The notes under the pieces were generated by a model. The model saw only the letters and a list, made by a program, of their open reading frames with translations, did no database searches and was not told where the DNA came from. A stretch of 64,000 bases of DNA from G963674835 sp963674835 (GTDB taxonomy: Bacteria; Planctomycetota; Planctomycetia; Pirellulales; Thermoguttaceae): positions 1,178,001-1,242,000 of the forward strand of contig CAXXKC010000002.1 in the NCBI GenBank assembly GCA_963674835.2, given 5' to 3'. This document shows, piece after piece, positions 35,290 through 46,400 of the stretch. A program made the translations under genes and the position numbers. The first letter of the stretch is position 1. The number at the start of each line of letters is the position of its first letter.

Positions 35290-36747
35290 TTACTGCGGCC
35301 CGCGGGGCAAGTGTTTCGATGTGTGGATGGGCTCGACGTGGATGACGACGCGTCCGAGATTGGGCATGCGGCTGCGCAGATAGCTTTCTAACTGTTCGGT
35401 GTAGCTGTGGGCGTCGGTGATGGCCGTGGCGGCGTCGAGCGAGCAGTGGAACGAAACGGTCAGTTCGCCGTCGACCATCTGGACAGCGATATCGTGCGGA
35501 TGGGCGTCGAGCCCGGCATTCTCGACGAACTGTCGAATGGCGTTGCGCACTTCGGCCGCGCCGGTGGGCTCGGCATGGCGGGTTGCGGCCTGATCGCCGG
35601 CGGGTTCGAGATGGGTGACGATGCGTTTGAGGTCGGGCATCGCGTCGCGGACCGCGTGCTCGAACTCGGTTGCCTTACGGTGCGCCTCGTCGAGAGAGAG
35701 GGACGCGCCGACCTCCAAGTGTAGTTCGAGGGACCGCTTGCCACCCTCTTCGTAAATGCGGATTCCATGCGCGCCGAGGCCTCGACGGGAAGCGAGCAGA
35801 CGAATGGCCGCGGAAGCGTCCTCGGAGTCGCGGGCGATCGGTTCGACGTGGACGACGACGTCGGCCTTGGGCAGGACGGAGCGTACCGCCTCTTCGGCCC
35901 GATCGGCGATAGCGTGAGCGCCTTCGAAGGCGGCGCCACGATCGACTGCGAGCGTGACGTCGGTGAACACCTCGGGGCCACTGCGCCGGACGCGAACCTG
36001 GGTGACCTGCTCGACGCCCGGCACGCTCGCCGCGGCGGCAACCACTTCTTCACGCAAGTCGCGAGGTACCCGGTCCAGTAGATCGTTGATGGACTTCCTG
36101 CCCAACTGGATGCTGACCCAGATGACCAACAACGCGACGCCCAAGGCGGCCACGGCATCGGCGTTTGCAAGCCACGGCATCGCCAGACGCTCGGATAACA
36201 GCACGCCGAACAAGCCGAGCAGAACGACAACGGACGACCAGATATCGGTCGAGAAGTGCAGGGCGTCGGCCTCGAGGGCCTGGCTTTGGTGCTTTCGGGC
36301 GGCGCGCATCAGTGCCCTGGAACGACCGTAATCGATCATGATCGATACGATGACGACCAGGAAAGCCCAGATCGTGGCGTCGACGTGGACGGCTTCTTCG
36401 AAGAAGAGGCGGGAAACCGACTCCTTGACAATCCATACGCACGTGCCAAGCAGCAGGAGCGTCTCGAACAATGCCGAGAGATTCTCGAACTTGCCGTGGC
36501 CATAGGTGTGTTCAGGGTCGGCGGGCTGGCTGGAGATACGCACAGCCCACAGCGTGACGCCGGCGGCGACGAGATCCAGGCCGGAATGCGCTGCCTCAGA
36601 GAGGATGCCCAGGCTGTTGGTCGAAAGGCCGACCGCGAGCTTGATGGCCGTGAGCACGAGAGCCGCCAGAAGCGAGGTGAACGCAACGCGGCGTTTCTCT
36701 CGGTCAGCCGCTGCAGCCGCTTCGGATATCGGCTCGACTGACGCCAT
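35290..36747 (-). CDS. Cation diffusion facilitator (CDF) exporter with extended cytoplasmic tail
   Basis: This 485-residue secondary transporter exports Zn2+, Fe2+ or a related ion in exchange for protons. Six TM helices occupy about residues 20-205 and carry the two CDF site motifs, SEAAHSGLD and DALHFSTD (H-x3-D in both). The tail is about twice the usual length. It appears to contain three dimerisation-type beta-alpha-beta-beta units: VPGVEQVTQVRVRRSG with VHVEP near 300; SLELHLEVGASLSL with RIVTHLEP near 400; and LTVSFHCSL with RVVIHVEP near 475. The usual CDF has one. GGGAG upstream supports ATG 36747. It is convergent with the sugar-isomerase-like gene. Confidence 0.9.
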   Translation of the reverse strand: MASVEPISEAAAAADREKRRVAFTSLLAALVLTAIKLAVGLSTNSLGILSEAAHSGLDLVAAGVTLWAVRISSQPADPEHTYGHGKFENLSALFETLLLLGTCVWIVKESVSRLFFEEAVHVDATIWAFLVVIVSIMIDYGRSRALMRAARKHQSQALEADALHFSTDIWSSVVVLLGLFGVLLSERLAMPWLANADAVAALGVALLVIWVSIQLGRKSINDLLDRVPRDLREEVVAAAASVPGVEQVTQVRVRRSGPEVFTDVTLAVDRGAAFEGAHAIADRAEEAVRSVLPKADVVVHVEPIARDSEDASAAIRLLASRRGLGAHGIRIYEEGGKRSLELHLEVGASLSLDEAHRKATEFEHAVRDAMPDLKRIVTHLEPAGDQAATRHAEPTGAAEVRNAIRQFVENAGLDAHPHDIAVQMVDGELTVSFHCSLDAATAITDAHSYTEQLESYLRSRMPNLGRVVIHVEPIHTSKHLPRGPQ

Positions 36748-37353
36748 GCTTCGCTCCCGACTAGACGTGGAGAACTGGTTGGACAGGTTCAGTAGGAAAA
36801 GTGAAGACCGAATGAACTCAGCACGCCCTCTGCCGAAATGGCTGAGCACAGCACTCCATTCGGCCCCGGCCGCACTGGGCCGAATCCTCCAGGAAACCGC
36901 ACGACATGGGCCAGCGGGGAGGCGAACGCCGCCTACCGCCGCCCCGTTCGACCACCCGCAACAGTCTGGCCGCTTCTTGGAGTACTTATTGGGTCCTGCA
37001 TTGGAACTGGAACGAGGCCGACCATCGGGAGGCCGAAAGATCAGGATTGGGTCGGACCCCTTGTTCCGTTTTCAATACAGGCATCAATAAGTTGCGTGGA
37101 ATGGACCACTTACAGGAATCTATCATATTCCAGTTTGCGGGCCTATCCCTGATGCGACGGGACGCTGCCGTAAAGTGCGATTATATATCGGGTTGGGAGC
37201 TGCCAAGGGCTGCCGAACGGGGTGCTGTGGATTGGCCGTCGATGGCCGCTTTGCCGAGAAGACCGTCCGCGGAAATGGGCAGTCGCCTGGCTGCCTGGCT
37301 ACGCGCAAGATGTGTCGCTAGTCAGTGGCAGGCGGATCGGCTATCTTGGTCGT
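36748..37353. other. Intergenic region before the tRNA
   Basis: These 606 bases separate the CDF gene (leftward) from the tRNA. No frame has protein character. The 36.80-36.90 kb stretch is C-rich and 36.96-37.10 kb is G-rich. AT-rich patches near 37080-37130 and 37180-37190 could hold the tRNA promoter, but no consensus pair was certain. I also looked here for a dif site and found none. Confidence 0.5.
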
Positions 37354-38642
<1,289 letters not shown>

Positions 38643-38645
38643 GTG

Positions 38646-38867
38646 TCACCTGCCTTTCTTCTGGCCTTCGGCCACGATGTGCAGCCCGAGGCAGTCACCC
38701 AGCTTATCCAACGAATCCATCGAAAGCCCCACCTTGCCCTGAACGAACCGGCAGAGGCTTCCCGCATCGATGCCGGTCTCTTGAGCAATCACGTACCGAG
38801 TCTTGGCGGACTGCTGCACTGCCTGCCGGATTTCGTCACTCAATCGCTTGCGTCGCTTTTTTGTCAT
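38646..38867 (-). CDS. XRE-type HTH regulator
   Basis: This 73-residue protein is a single helix-turn-helix of the Cro/CI type: SAKTRYVIAQETGIDAGSLCRFVQGKVGLSMDSLDKLGDCLGL, with the recognition helix near residues 31-45. A basic N-terminus (MTKKRRKR) and a basic tail are typical of its close homologues next to planctomycete integrases. It ends 3 bases before the integrase start, so the two are translated from one message, and it probably controls int expression or acts as a directionality factor. The upstream 196 bases (38868-39063) have no gene and could hold its promoter and operator (AT-rich at 38870-38920). Confidence 0.88.
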   Translation of the reverse strand: MTKKRRKRLSDEIRQAVQQSAKTRYVIAQETGIDAGSLCRFVQGKVGLSMDSLDKLGDCLGLHIVAEGQKKGR

Positions 38868-39063
38868 GTCGGCATTTTACCGAATAATTGGTACAGTGTC
38901 AACTATACTAGTTTCGCGGTATTCCATCGTACCGGGCTGTTGCCCAATTTGACACCCGTCACAACCCGCCAGAATCGCTCCAGACGGTCGGTTGCCGCCG
39001 ACGTGCTCCAGGTCGGCCGGAGCCCCTGGAAGGCATCCGCGGGCCGGAATGTAACTCGATGCA

Positions 39064-40653
39064 TCAGAATTCCGTTTCCTCATCGCCACCTTCTGCCAGC
39101 CGCATGTTGATTTCGTCCAGGTCTTGGGTGACACCGTCACCGGAACCCCAGTTATCGCCGGGTTTCGCGGGGGTTGTGGTGACGGTGACGCTCGGCAACA
39201 GCCGAAACACGCGGGTAGCCCGGCCGCCGCGCGGACCGGGTGGGACCGGCACCCATTCCCCAAGTCCCGCCTTGACCAGGGCGTCCAGCGCGGCCTCTGC
39301 GCCCGCCGTATCGCCCCGGAATCGCCGAATCCCATGGCTCACATCACGCGGGGCAACTGTCCCGCCCCGATGCTCTATCCAGTCGAGTAGCTCCGCCTGA
39401 CGCTCGCTTTCGGCCGTTGGAACCATGCCGTATATCCGCCTTGCATGCGCAAACAGATACCACGCCCATCCCACCGCCTTGTCCAGTGCGGGGAGGCTCA
39501 CCGGGCCGCGTCCGCCGTCTGCCAGGTGGATCAAGAGCGCCAGACTGGGAATCAGGCTCCGGTACTTCGCAAGGACGGCTTCAAGGGCCGCCGGCAGATC
39601 CCCCGTCCGCAACGTGCGTTCGAGGTCACCGCGCCAAGAGTCAAACCCTGCTTGGGCTCCAGGTGAAAACCGGAGGAAAGGGACCGCGTTGTGGTCGTCC
39701 TGCTGTGCCTCGACACGGAACGATTCGAGGTCGGCCAGCCCCTCGATTACCTCGGAAGCCCGCTGTCGGGCTTCCGTGTCGGGCCACCGGTCCACGTTGC
39801 GCCAGTCGCCCGACACGTCCGGCCACACCGCCAGTTGAAATCGAGGCATCAAGCCGTCGTCGCCCGTGCCACCGTTCACCGCGCCGAACAGATAGGTTTG
39901 CAATGGGCCGGGCTGAATGGTGGCCAGGATCGACAGGCAGCACGCGGGAATATCGAGGGTGCCGCGGCCGATCCGATCGACCGTAAAGCGGCCGTCCCCC
40001 TCCCAGCATTCGAGGTAGAAGGCGCGGGCATCTTCGCGGCCGGGCTTGTCGAGCGACCGAAGTAGCCCTTGGGCCTCATCCCGCAGCAGCAGCACACCGT
40101 TAGGATTCTCCGCCAGGATCACTTGCGCCTTCTCTGGTGTCGGATCGTTCACGATGAAACGTCGCCGGACCGGCTTGGGTTCCTCTTCGGCGATGCTATC
40201 CGCCGCGATCGCGGCGGGGTCGGCGTCACCTTTTCTGATTGCGCGCCGCAAGTCCACCTCTGCCACCTTCCGCCGGGCCTCAGTAACCATCGCTTGGTTT
40301 GCATGTTCAGCCGCCGCTAGGTCGTACTCCTCTTTGGCCTTGATTTCCAGGCGAGTAAGCGGCCGTGTGGCCTCTTTCATCGGCGGGGATTTCATCACGC
40401 CCGGCCGGCCGATCAGAAGGCCCCAGAGGTTCGGGATTACCTGCCAGTCGTCGCGCTGCTTGGGCCGGATGCCAAGCCGTCGCCCGACCACGGCAGCGAT
40501 CGCGACCATCGCTGCAACGGCCACGAAATCCAAGGGGCATTGCATCCGCTCGGCAATGTCCACACACCACGGCCCGAGAGCCTTGGGCAGCAGATCGGCG
40601 TCAAACGCCCGCACCGGACGCAGAGCCGGCTTCTTGTTTTTGGGGCTACTCAT
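39064..40653 (-). CDS. DUF3987 protein (probable element replication/mobilisation ATPase)
   Basis: This 529-residue protein matches DUF3987 proteins of integrative elements and phages. A P-loop-like motif GRPGVMKSP is at residues 82-90 and a Walker-B-like LLLRDEAQGLL lies about 110 residues later. The C-terminus resembles a winged helix (VPRDVSHGIRRFRGD region) preceding an acidic tail. Related proteins are annotated as primase- or helicase-associated, so a role in element DNA replication is likely but not demonstrated. GGGAGGG supports the ATG at 40653 or 40656. Its start overlaps the upstream HTH_17 gene by 8 bases, so translation is coupled. Confidence 0.85.
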   Translation of the reverse strand: MSSPKNKKPALRPVRAFDADLLPKALGPWCVDIAERMQCPLDFVAVAAMVAIAAVVGRRLGIRPKQRDDWQVIPNLWGLLIGRPGVMKSPPMKEATRPLTRLEIKAKEEYDLAAAEHANQAMVTEARRKVAEVDLRRAIRKGDADPAAIAADSIAEEEPKPVRRRFIVNDPTPEKAQVILAENPNGVLLLRDEAQGLLRSLDKPGREDARAFYLECWEGDGRFTVDRIGRGTLDIPACCLSILATIQPGPLQTYLFGAVNGGTGDDGLMPRFQLAVWPDVSGDWRNVDRWPDTEARQRASEVIEGLADLESFRVEAQQDDHNAVPFLRFSPGAQAGFDSWRGDLERTLRTGDLPAALEAVLAKYRSLIPSLALLIHLADGGRGPVSLPALDKAVGWAWYLFAHARRIYGMVPTAESERQAELLDWIEHRGGTVAPRDVSHGIRRFRGDTAGAEAALDALVKAGLGEWVPVPPGPRGGRATRVFRLLPSVTVTTTPAKPGDNWGSGDGVTQDLDEINMRLAEGGDEETEF

Positions 40654-40858
40654 CATGCCCTCCCTGCGCACCGCCTCTCTGGGCAGCAATCCACGCCCGC
40701 AAGTCATCGACGGCATATAGCACTCGGGCACCGATTCTGATGGCAGGGATGGGGCCTCGGGGCTGGGTGAAAGACCAAAGCGTTTTTTCGCAGACTGACA
40801 ATGCCCGGGCCGCCTCCCGGGCAGACAACAGCAGTTTCGGGGCCGTGTCATTTCGCAT
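40646..40858 (-). CDS. Small HTH_17 DNA-binding protein (excisionase-like), second of pair
   Basis: This 70-residue winged-helix protein has the AlpA/MerR-like layout LLLSAREAARALSVCEKTLWSF, a short loop with GPIPAIRIGARVLYAVDDLRAWI and a Gly-rich tail. Such proteins bind DNA as recombination directionality factors or plasmid-type regulators. It overlaps its upstream neighbour by 11 bases and its downstream neighbour (DUF3987) by 8, so three consecutive genes are translationally linked. The wing and the conserved P-A-I-R-I-G are intact. Confidence 0.85.
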   Translation of the reverse strand: MRNDTAPKLLLSAREAARALSVCEKTLWSFTQPRGPIPAIRIGARVLYAVDDLRAWIAAQRGGAQGGHDE

Positions 40859-41051
40859 CGGCCACCCCCTTGCCGGTTTCAGCGGCAGTCTTCAGCGCCT
40901 CAACGACCCGGGCCAAGTCGAACCGCACTACCTTGGGCGATAACCTCACCACGGGAATCCGACCCTCATGGGCCCACCGCCGAACAGTACTTGCTCGCAA
41001 GTGCAGATGGACGGCCAGCTCGTCGGCCGTCAGCAAATCGGTCTTTTCCAT
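40848..41051 (-). CDS. Small HTH_17 DNA-binding protein (excisionase-like), first of pair
   Basis: This 67-residue protein has the excisionase-type HTH: LLTADELAVHLHLRASTVRRWAHEGRIPVVRLSPKVVRFDLARVVEAL. The R-R-W and G-R-I-P-V-V-R elements are typical of HTH_17. It is the first gene of the three-gene unit and lies next to the iteron-like array at 41108-41171, which is its most likely target or its promoter region. Two consecutive HTH_17 genes could bind cooperatively (inference). Confidence 0.85.
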   Translation of the reverse strand: MEKTDLLTADELAVHLHLRASTVRRWAHEGRIPVVRLSPKVVRFDLARVVEALKTAAETGKGVADAK

Positions 41052-41107
41052 CGCGTACTCTCCAGAAAGAAAGGTTCAGGGGTGCATCCCTTCTTTTCTG
41101 GTGAATA

Positions 41108-41171
41108 TGCAAACCGGACTGCGCATAGCGCGTGCATAGTGGTGCCATACTTGCACTTACGTGCGCATAGT
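41108..41171. repeat. Iteron-like array upstream of the replication-type genes
   Basis: Units starting with TGC recur at 41108, 41120, 41133, 41143, 41152 and 41162, about one helical turn apart. The best are TGCGCATAG (41120 and 41162) and TGCATAGTG (41133), with TGCCATAC and TGCACTTAC as weaker copies. The array is in the 139-base gap just before the HTH_17/HTH_17/DUF3987 unit, so it may be an operator set or an origin-type array. Confidence 0.45.
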
Positions 41172-41190
41172 TTGGCTGAAAGAGAGTTGT

Positions 41191-41922
41191 TCAGCCGTCA
41201 GAATCGGCATCTGGGTCACGCCGGGAGCGTTGCCGCGGGGTGCGACCATCTAACCGAGGCCCCATGTCGAGAAAGCCCGGGTCCATCGCCTGCGGCTTGG
41301 CATTTAGCTTCTCTACATCAGGAACGATTCCGCCTGCTTTCTGGTACTCTTCCACCTGCCGCAGCCACTTGGAAACCTGACCTTGGCTGGCGGGCACACC
41401 CCCTTCTGTCATCTTCTGGGCTATCTCCGTCTGGTTGGAGATGTTCAGCAGTTCCCGGACCCAGTATGCCTTGAACGCATTTTCAACCGGGCGGCTCGGC
41501 TGAAGCCTCGGGGACTGAATTTCTGGTACAAACCCCTGGATAATCGCTGCCACCGGTCCGCAGGCATTGACCCAAGAGCCCAATCGCCCCAAGTCAAAAG
41601 TCCGCAAGTCAGCCAACTCTTTGCACATCTCCAGCCTTGGCAAAAGAAGCCCAATCGCGTTATCCCACGCGACTATCCACCGGTTGCCGTGGGCCAACTT
41701 GTAGCACACCCAGTCGGTCTGCACACGTTCCAAATCCGTCGGGATGGGATCGTCTACGGCTAGCTGAAGCTCTACGTATTCCTTGCCAGAAAACGCGCCT
41801 TCCCGAACTGCCTCTGCCAGCAGTCGCGCCGCTTTCTCAGCTACTTCACTGGGGTTGCGTTTGGACAAACCTAAGGCCACCAGACGGGAAGCTACCTTGG
41901 CGAGAGTAACGGCGGTGGTCAT
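41191..41922 (-). CDS. Hypothetical element protein with possible C-terminal HTH
   Basis: This 243-residue protein is not recognised. The N-terminal two thirds are helical with no catalytic motif. Near residues 165-200 ISNQTEIAQKMTEGGVPASQGQVSKWLRQVEEY resembles a helix-turn-helix, so DNA binding is possible. The tail is charged (RTPRQRSRRDPDADSDG). It is transcribed leftward toward the iterons and follows a second hypothetical gene by 36 bases on the same strand; these two could form one message. It could be a replication initiator acting on the adjacent repeats, but that is speculative. Confidence 0.6.
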   Translation of the reverse strand: MTTAVTLAKVASRLVALGLSKRNPSEVAEKAARLLAEAVREGAFSGKEYVELQLAVDDPIPTDLERVQTDWVCYKLAHGNRWIVAWDNAIGLLLPRLEMCKELADLRTFDLGRLGSWVNACGPVAAIIQGFVPEIQSPRLQPSRPVENAFKAYWVRELLNISNQTEIAQKMTEGGVPASQGQVSKWLRQVEEYQKAGGIVPDVEKLNAKPQAMDPGFLDMGPRLDGRTPRQRSRRDPDADSDG

Positions 41923-41958
41923 AAGCCTGCCTTTCTGCCGGGTCGATGGGCAGCCTCC

Positions 41959-42486
41959 CTACTTAGCGCCCTGAGCCTTCTTCTCATTCAAGAGTTTAGC
42001 TGTTAGGACAAGGTACAAGTCGTAGACTGAGGTGTTTAGGAACCCCGGTATACTGAGTTTCTCCCTGGTCTCCATCGTAACCTCGACACCCGAATAAGTG
42101 CGTCCAGCTAAGTCGGGGGCATAACGGTCCCAATCTTCGTCAACTCCTGGCTTGTATAGGTCGAAAGAGCAGTCGCCCCATTTTCCTGACCTTTCCGCAT
42201 AATTCGTGAGGCAATCATCAAAGTCCTCATCCTCTTCGTCCTCGTCATCCCTTACCCGTGTGACGAAATCACCGCCGCAACCGAAGAACGGCGCGCCCAT
42301 GCCGAATTCTCCCTCATCCTTCAAGTACTCCAAGTATTCCTCCCAACCATACATCTTGATGTCGATTTTCACGCGGTCTGCAAATGTCCGAAGCTGGGAC
42401 ACTAGGAATTCCGCGTTCTGCATTCGCTGCAAGGCATCGTCAACCGTCAATTCACCGTTTGCTACTCGCTGCAAGATGTCCCTCAT
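41959..42486 (-). CDS. Hypothetical acidic element protein
   Basis: This 175-residue protein is acidic, with a run DDEDEEDEDFDD near residues 80-92, and contains EDALQ-type helical N-terminus ELTVDDALQRMQNAEFLVSQL. It has no recognised domain. The start is taken at ATG 42486, which has GAGG at a suitable distance; the frame remains open to 42564 without coding signal. Acidic small proteins are sometimes anti-repressors, antitoxins or DNA mimics, but there is no direct evidence here. It is the first gene after the long non-coding stretch at 42487-42912. Confidence 0.6.
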   Translation of the reverse strand: MRDILQRVANGELTVDDALQRMQNAEFLVSQLRTFADRVKIDIKMYGWEEYLEYLKDEGEFGMGAPFFGCGGDFVTRVRDDEDEEDEDFDDCLTNYAERSGKWGDCSFDLYKPGVDEDWDRYAPDLAGRTYSGVEVTMETREKLSIPGFLNTSVYDLYLVLTAKLLNEKKAQGAK

Positions 42487-42912
42487 TTCGCACCTCGCCA
42501 AAGTGTCTGACACGCCCGGTTCAAGAGGACAAAGGCCCTGGGACGTATGTGCCATCGCACGCAACCCACACCGATGCGAGCGCTACTCAGAGACGCCCTT
42601 GACGCCGTAAGAAGAGCGTACCAGCGGTCTATAGCCTAATACATTAGTGCTGGCTCCAGCGTTAGACAATAAGGCCGGCCAACGTGAGCCAAAGGACTGC
42701 TTGACATGCGGTCGCAGTCATTCGGGGCCGGAAAACCCCGCCATGTTTACCACCCCAGCGTCGAATTTCAAGAAAGCCCAGCAGAGTAGTGTACCCAGAT
42801 GGGACCCAAAACGGGTTGGGGGCCACCCGGGGGGGCCACAGCTTCCCTGCGACCGCGGAACGGTGCCTGAGTCATCGAGTGCCAGGGTTGTCCGTGATTC
42901 CGTGCCCTGATG
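42487..42912. other. Non-coding stretch inside the element
   Basis: These 426 bases lie between the acidic-protein gene (start 42486, leftward) and the end of the detached integrase tail. It likely carries the leftward promoter for the two hypothetical genes. A GC-rich run (42820-42850, with CCACCCGGGGGGGCC) could form a hairpin. No RNA gene is evident. Confidence 0.45.
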
Positions 42913-43112
42913 CTAGCCCCCCCGCAGCACCGTTAGAATCGCTTGCCGGGTAACCACGGACAGTGTCGGCCATGCTGCGACCACTTCGGCCAGATCGGAA
43001 GGGGCTGCGTCGCCAACTGCGTCGGATTCTGCGTTGCCGCCTCGGGGCGATTTCCCTAAGTCCTTGCTTCTGCTACCATTTACGTCCGGGGGTTCGAATC
43101 CCTCCGGGCCTA
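42913..43112 (-). pseudogene. Detached integrase C-terminal tail
   Basis: From the right att core (which encodes GPEGFEPP in the same frame as the integrase) the minus strand reads on for 57 residues, DVNGSRSKDLGKSPRGGN through AESDAVGDAAPSDLAEVVAA to WPTLSVVTRQAILTVLRGG, then TAG. It is silent in the integrated form because the integrase catalytic part is at the other end. Circularising the element by att recombination would fuse it to int in frame. The segment AEVVAAWPTLSVVTRQAIL resembles the tail at 63.5 kb (VEVIRAWAALPEATRQAVL). Confidence 0.85.
43087..43112. repeat. attR core (26-bp direct repeat, right)
   Basis: Identical to 37401-37426. It is a copy of the tRNA 3' end without the rest of the gene, as expected for the displaced half of the integration site. 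Host DNA starts at 43113. Confidence 0.92.
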
Positions 43113-43448
43113 CTTGTTGCAGGCTGCTGCCAATCGCTGACATCTGCGGACGTAAGTTCTTTATCTGCCGCATCTTTTCTGCCGAGAGCTTTCGACCGCT
43201 TGGTTGCATTTTGATGACATCGCGGGCCACACGGTCGGAGTCCGGGACAGGAGTATGGTGTCCACGCAAGGGCACCACTGACGGCCCTACTGATCTCCCG
43301 TCGGTTCCCGTGGCCCGGGCCACAAGTCGGCGTCCTCGGGCAATGGTGGAGTGCCCGGCAAGGGCTTGGGCCGTCTTTCGGGAGCAGGCTGAAACGGCAT
43401 TTGTGCGTGCATTGCTGGCGAGGTGCAGCCGGCGGTGCCGTCGACGGC
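43113..43448. other. Host sequence between attR and the giant protein gene
   Basis: These 336 bases hold no gene I can support. Frames from the + strand end in the att region and are spurious. The stop codon of the large minus-strand gene is at 43449-43451; no clear terminator hairpin was recognised. Confidence 0.45.
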
Positions 43449-46400
43449 TTACCGCTTTCGCCCCCACTTCGGAAGTAGTTCTGCCAGTCGTTCATGACCA
43501 ATCGCGCCAGAATTCGGCAATGGGTCGTCGTCCTGCTCTGGGCGGCTGGATGAATCGAACAACTCGGCCAACGCACGATCTTGCACCTGCTGTCGGACGT
43601 TTGGCCCGGACCATTTCCAGAGTTCCTCATCCTGGAGCCGATTTCCGGAGTCCCCTAGGACACCAACGGCCGATCGAGCAGACGATTCCGGTTCTGTCGG
43701 TTCCACTTCCCACGGGCCAAGCGTGCGGCGCGCAGCCATCGGCTTCAGCGACGTCCTGCCGTCTCGACTCAGCAGGCTGTCCAGCAGGAACGGATCTATC
43801 GAGGCCGCAATCGACTGGCCGCTCGGCGAGGCCTGGTCGCTGGCAAGGCGACTCTCAAGAGTCGTGTTCTCATTCGCAAGGCTCGCCTGGTCCGCTAACA
43901 ACCCAGCACTTACCATCAGGGGCGCTTCACTCTCTCCCTCGTACAGGCGGATATTGCTGAACCAATTCTCCGCTAGGGCATGCGAGTCGTCGTCGCCAGC
44001 GAAAATCAGGTAGGACATCGCGCCGCTAAAGAACTCTCCCACCGGGATCGCGTAGTGCACCGTCTCGCCCGCCGACGCGGCGTAGTTGCGGTACGCCTGC
44101 AGGCCCCACTTCTGCGTGCCATAAAGTTGGAAGAACGTCTGGTCGCTGAGCACCTCGTCATTGTCGAAGCCGATCCCCTGAATCTCGCCCTGGACGCTGC
44201 TCTGGAAGTCGAACTCCAGGATCGTGTTGGCTGTCACCGTGTATGCGGAGTCCAAGGCAACTTTCTTCCAAGCATTGCCCGCAAAGTGGAGCGTTTGGAA
44301 ACCGTCGGTACCGGGCGTGGCGTCTTCCATCGACAGCCGCTGTACGAGGACGTCCTGATCGGCATAGCTGCTGATTCCCAGCGATTCAGAGACACCTTGC
44401 ACCTCGACCGTCAGCTTCGGCTCATAGATGCGCAGGTTACTGAAGGTCACTTCCCCGGTGGCATCCGCGTCGTCGTCACAGGAGAGCACCAGGTAGGGCA
44501 AATCGCCCTGGAAGTACTGACCCACGGGGATCACGTAGTGGACCACTTCGCCGGCCGATGCGGCGTAGTTGCGATACGCCTGCTTGCCCCAGGTCTGCGT
44601 GCCGTACAGTTGGAAGAACGTTGCGGTGCTGAGCGTCTGGTCGCTATCGAATCCGATGCCCTGGATCTCGCCCTGGGCCGTGCTCTGGAAGTCGAACTCC
44701 AGCACCGTGTTCGCCGTGATCGTGTAGCCCAGGTCGATCTTCTTCCACGAGTTGCCGGCGAACTGGAGCGTTTGGAATCCGTCCGCGGCAGGTGCAATAT
44801 CGTCGAGCGACAGCAGACGCTGTGTCAGATCTTCGGCGCCGTAGCTGGTGACAAGGTACGAATCGCTCACGCCCTGTGTCTCTACGGCGAGTGTCGGCTC
44901 ATACAGCCGAATGTTGCTGAAGACGACCTCGGCGGCCGCATTCGCATCGTCGTCGCCCCCGAAGACCAGATACGACATGGCGCCAGTGAAATACTTGCCT
45001 ACGGGGATGGCATAGTGCTTCATCGTGCCCGCTGCGGCCGCGTAATTGCGATACGCCTGCTTGCCCCAGGTCTGCGTGCCAAAGAGTTGGAAGAACGTCT
45101 GGTCGCTGAGCACTTCATCGTTGTCGAAGCCGATCCCCTGGATCTCACCCTGAGCACTGCTCTGGAAATCGAATTCCAGCACGGTGTTGGCCGTCACGTC
45201 GTAGTCCAACGCGATCTTCTTCCACGCGTTGCCCGAGAATTGCAGTTGTTGGAAGTCGTCAGCAAGGGATAAGGCTTGCGTCACCACGTCCTGCGTGCTG
45301 AACGCGGTGACCAATCGCGACTGCGACACGCCTTGCACCTCGGTCGTGAGAATGGGCTCGTATACCCTGATATTGCTGAAAAGGCTCTCTCCCGAGGCAT
45401 CGGCATCGTCGTCCGTGGCCAGCACCAAATAGGACATGGTACCCTGAAACCATCTGCCCGCTGGAATAACATAGTGTTCCACCGCCGGCGAGGAACTTGC
45501 GTAGTCGCGGAATGCTTGCAATCCCCAGGTCTGCGTTCCGTAGAGTTCGAAGAACCTGGCCGCGTCCGTATCATTCAGCGTATTGTCTGTATCGAAACCG
45601 ATCGCGTGGATTTCTCCTTCCGCGGAGCTCTGGAAATCGAATTCCACAATGGTGTTGGGCGTTACTTCGTAGGGAAATTCGATCTTCTTCCAGTGGTTCC
45701 CACTGATCCGCAGCGCCGCGCCATCGTCCTCGATCGTCTCACCGCCCGGCTGGTCTGTGTCGTACGAGCTGACGGAAAGAACATTGAAGTCCACTGGCGG
45801 CACCTCGTTCACGTCATTCACGGCGATCGTGAACCCTTGTTCGTACCACAGCCCGGCAGCGTCGCTCGTCCGTACGCGGATCGAGTAGGAGCTCTTCGCC
45901 TCGCAATCGAAAGCAGCCGTCGTTCGCAGCTGGTGGCCGACGATCTCGAATGAGGCATTGTCGACGTCGCCATCGCCGGCGACCAACGCGTAGGTGAAGC
46001 TGTCGCCCGGCGTGAGATCCGTGGTACTGAAACTACCCACGAGGGTGCCGGCCGGCTGATTCTCATCGACGCGGTTCGGAAAGAGGCGGATGGCGATGGG
46101 CGCGGAATCTTCCGTAATCGTGGGTACGTCGGCAGCCAGAGAGACATTGCCGACGGCATCCGTTGCAGTGACCACGAAATCATTGGCTGCGTCTTGAGCC
46201 AGGCCTACCAACACCGAAAACTCGATCGCGCCGCCAGCCAATTGTTGCTGGCCCGCCACGGGTTCTCCGGCGTCTACCTGATTGTTGTTGTTTGTGTCGA
46301 TGTACACGGTTACCAGGCAATCTGCCTCCGCCGTTCCTTCGATCAAATAGGTATCGGCATTGACGGTGACCTGCAACGCTGGGCTGGTTACCGCCGGGGC

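Noticed and set aside
37160..37200. A dif-like site near the skew change
   Set aside because: The AT-rich AGTGCGATTATATATC stretch shares only a few bases with the XerC/XerD arms; not convincing.
42913..43467. The full 184-residue minus frame containing the integrase tail, as an intact gene
   Set aside because: The part upstream of the att core is host sequence without coding character. Only the core plus 57 residues make sense as integrase.
43034..43960. A 308-residue + frame including SGGSNPSG-type residues near attR
   Set aside because: That peptide is the ordinary translation of a tRNA 3' end in the other direction; the remainder is a shadow of the giant gene.
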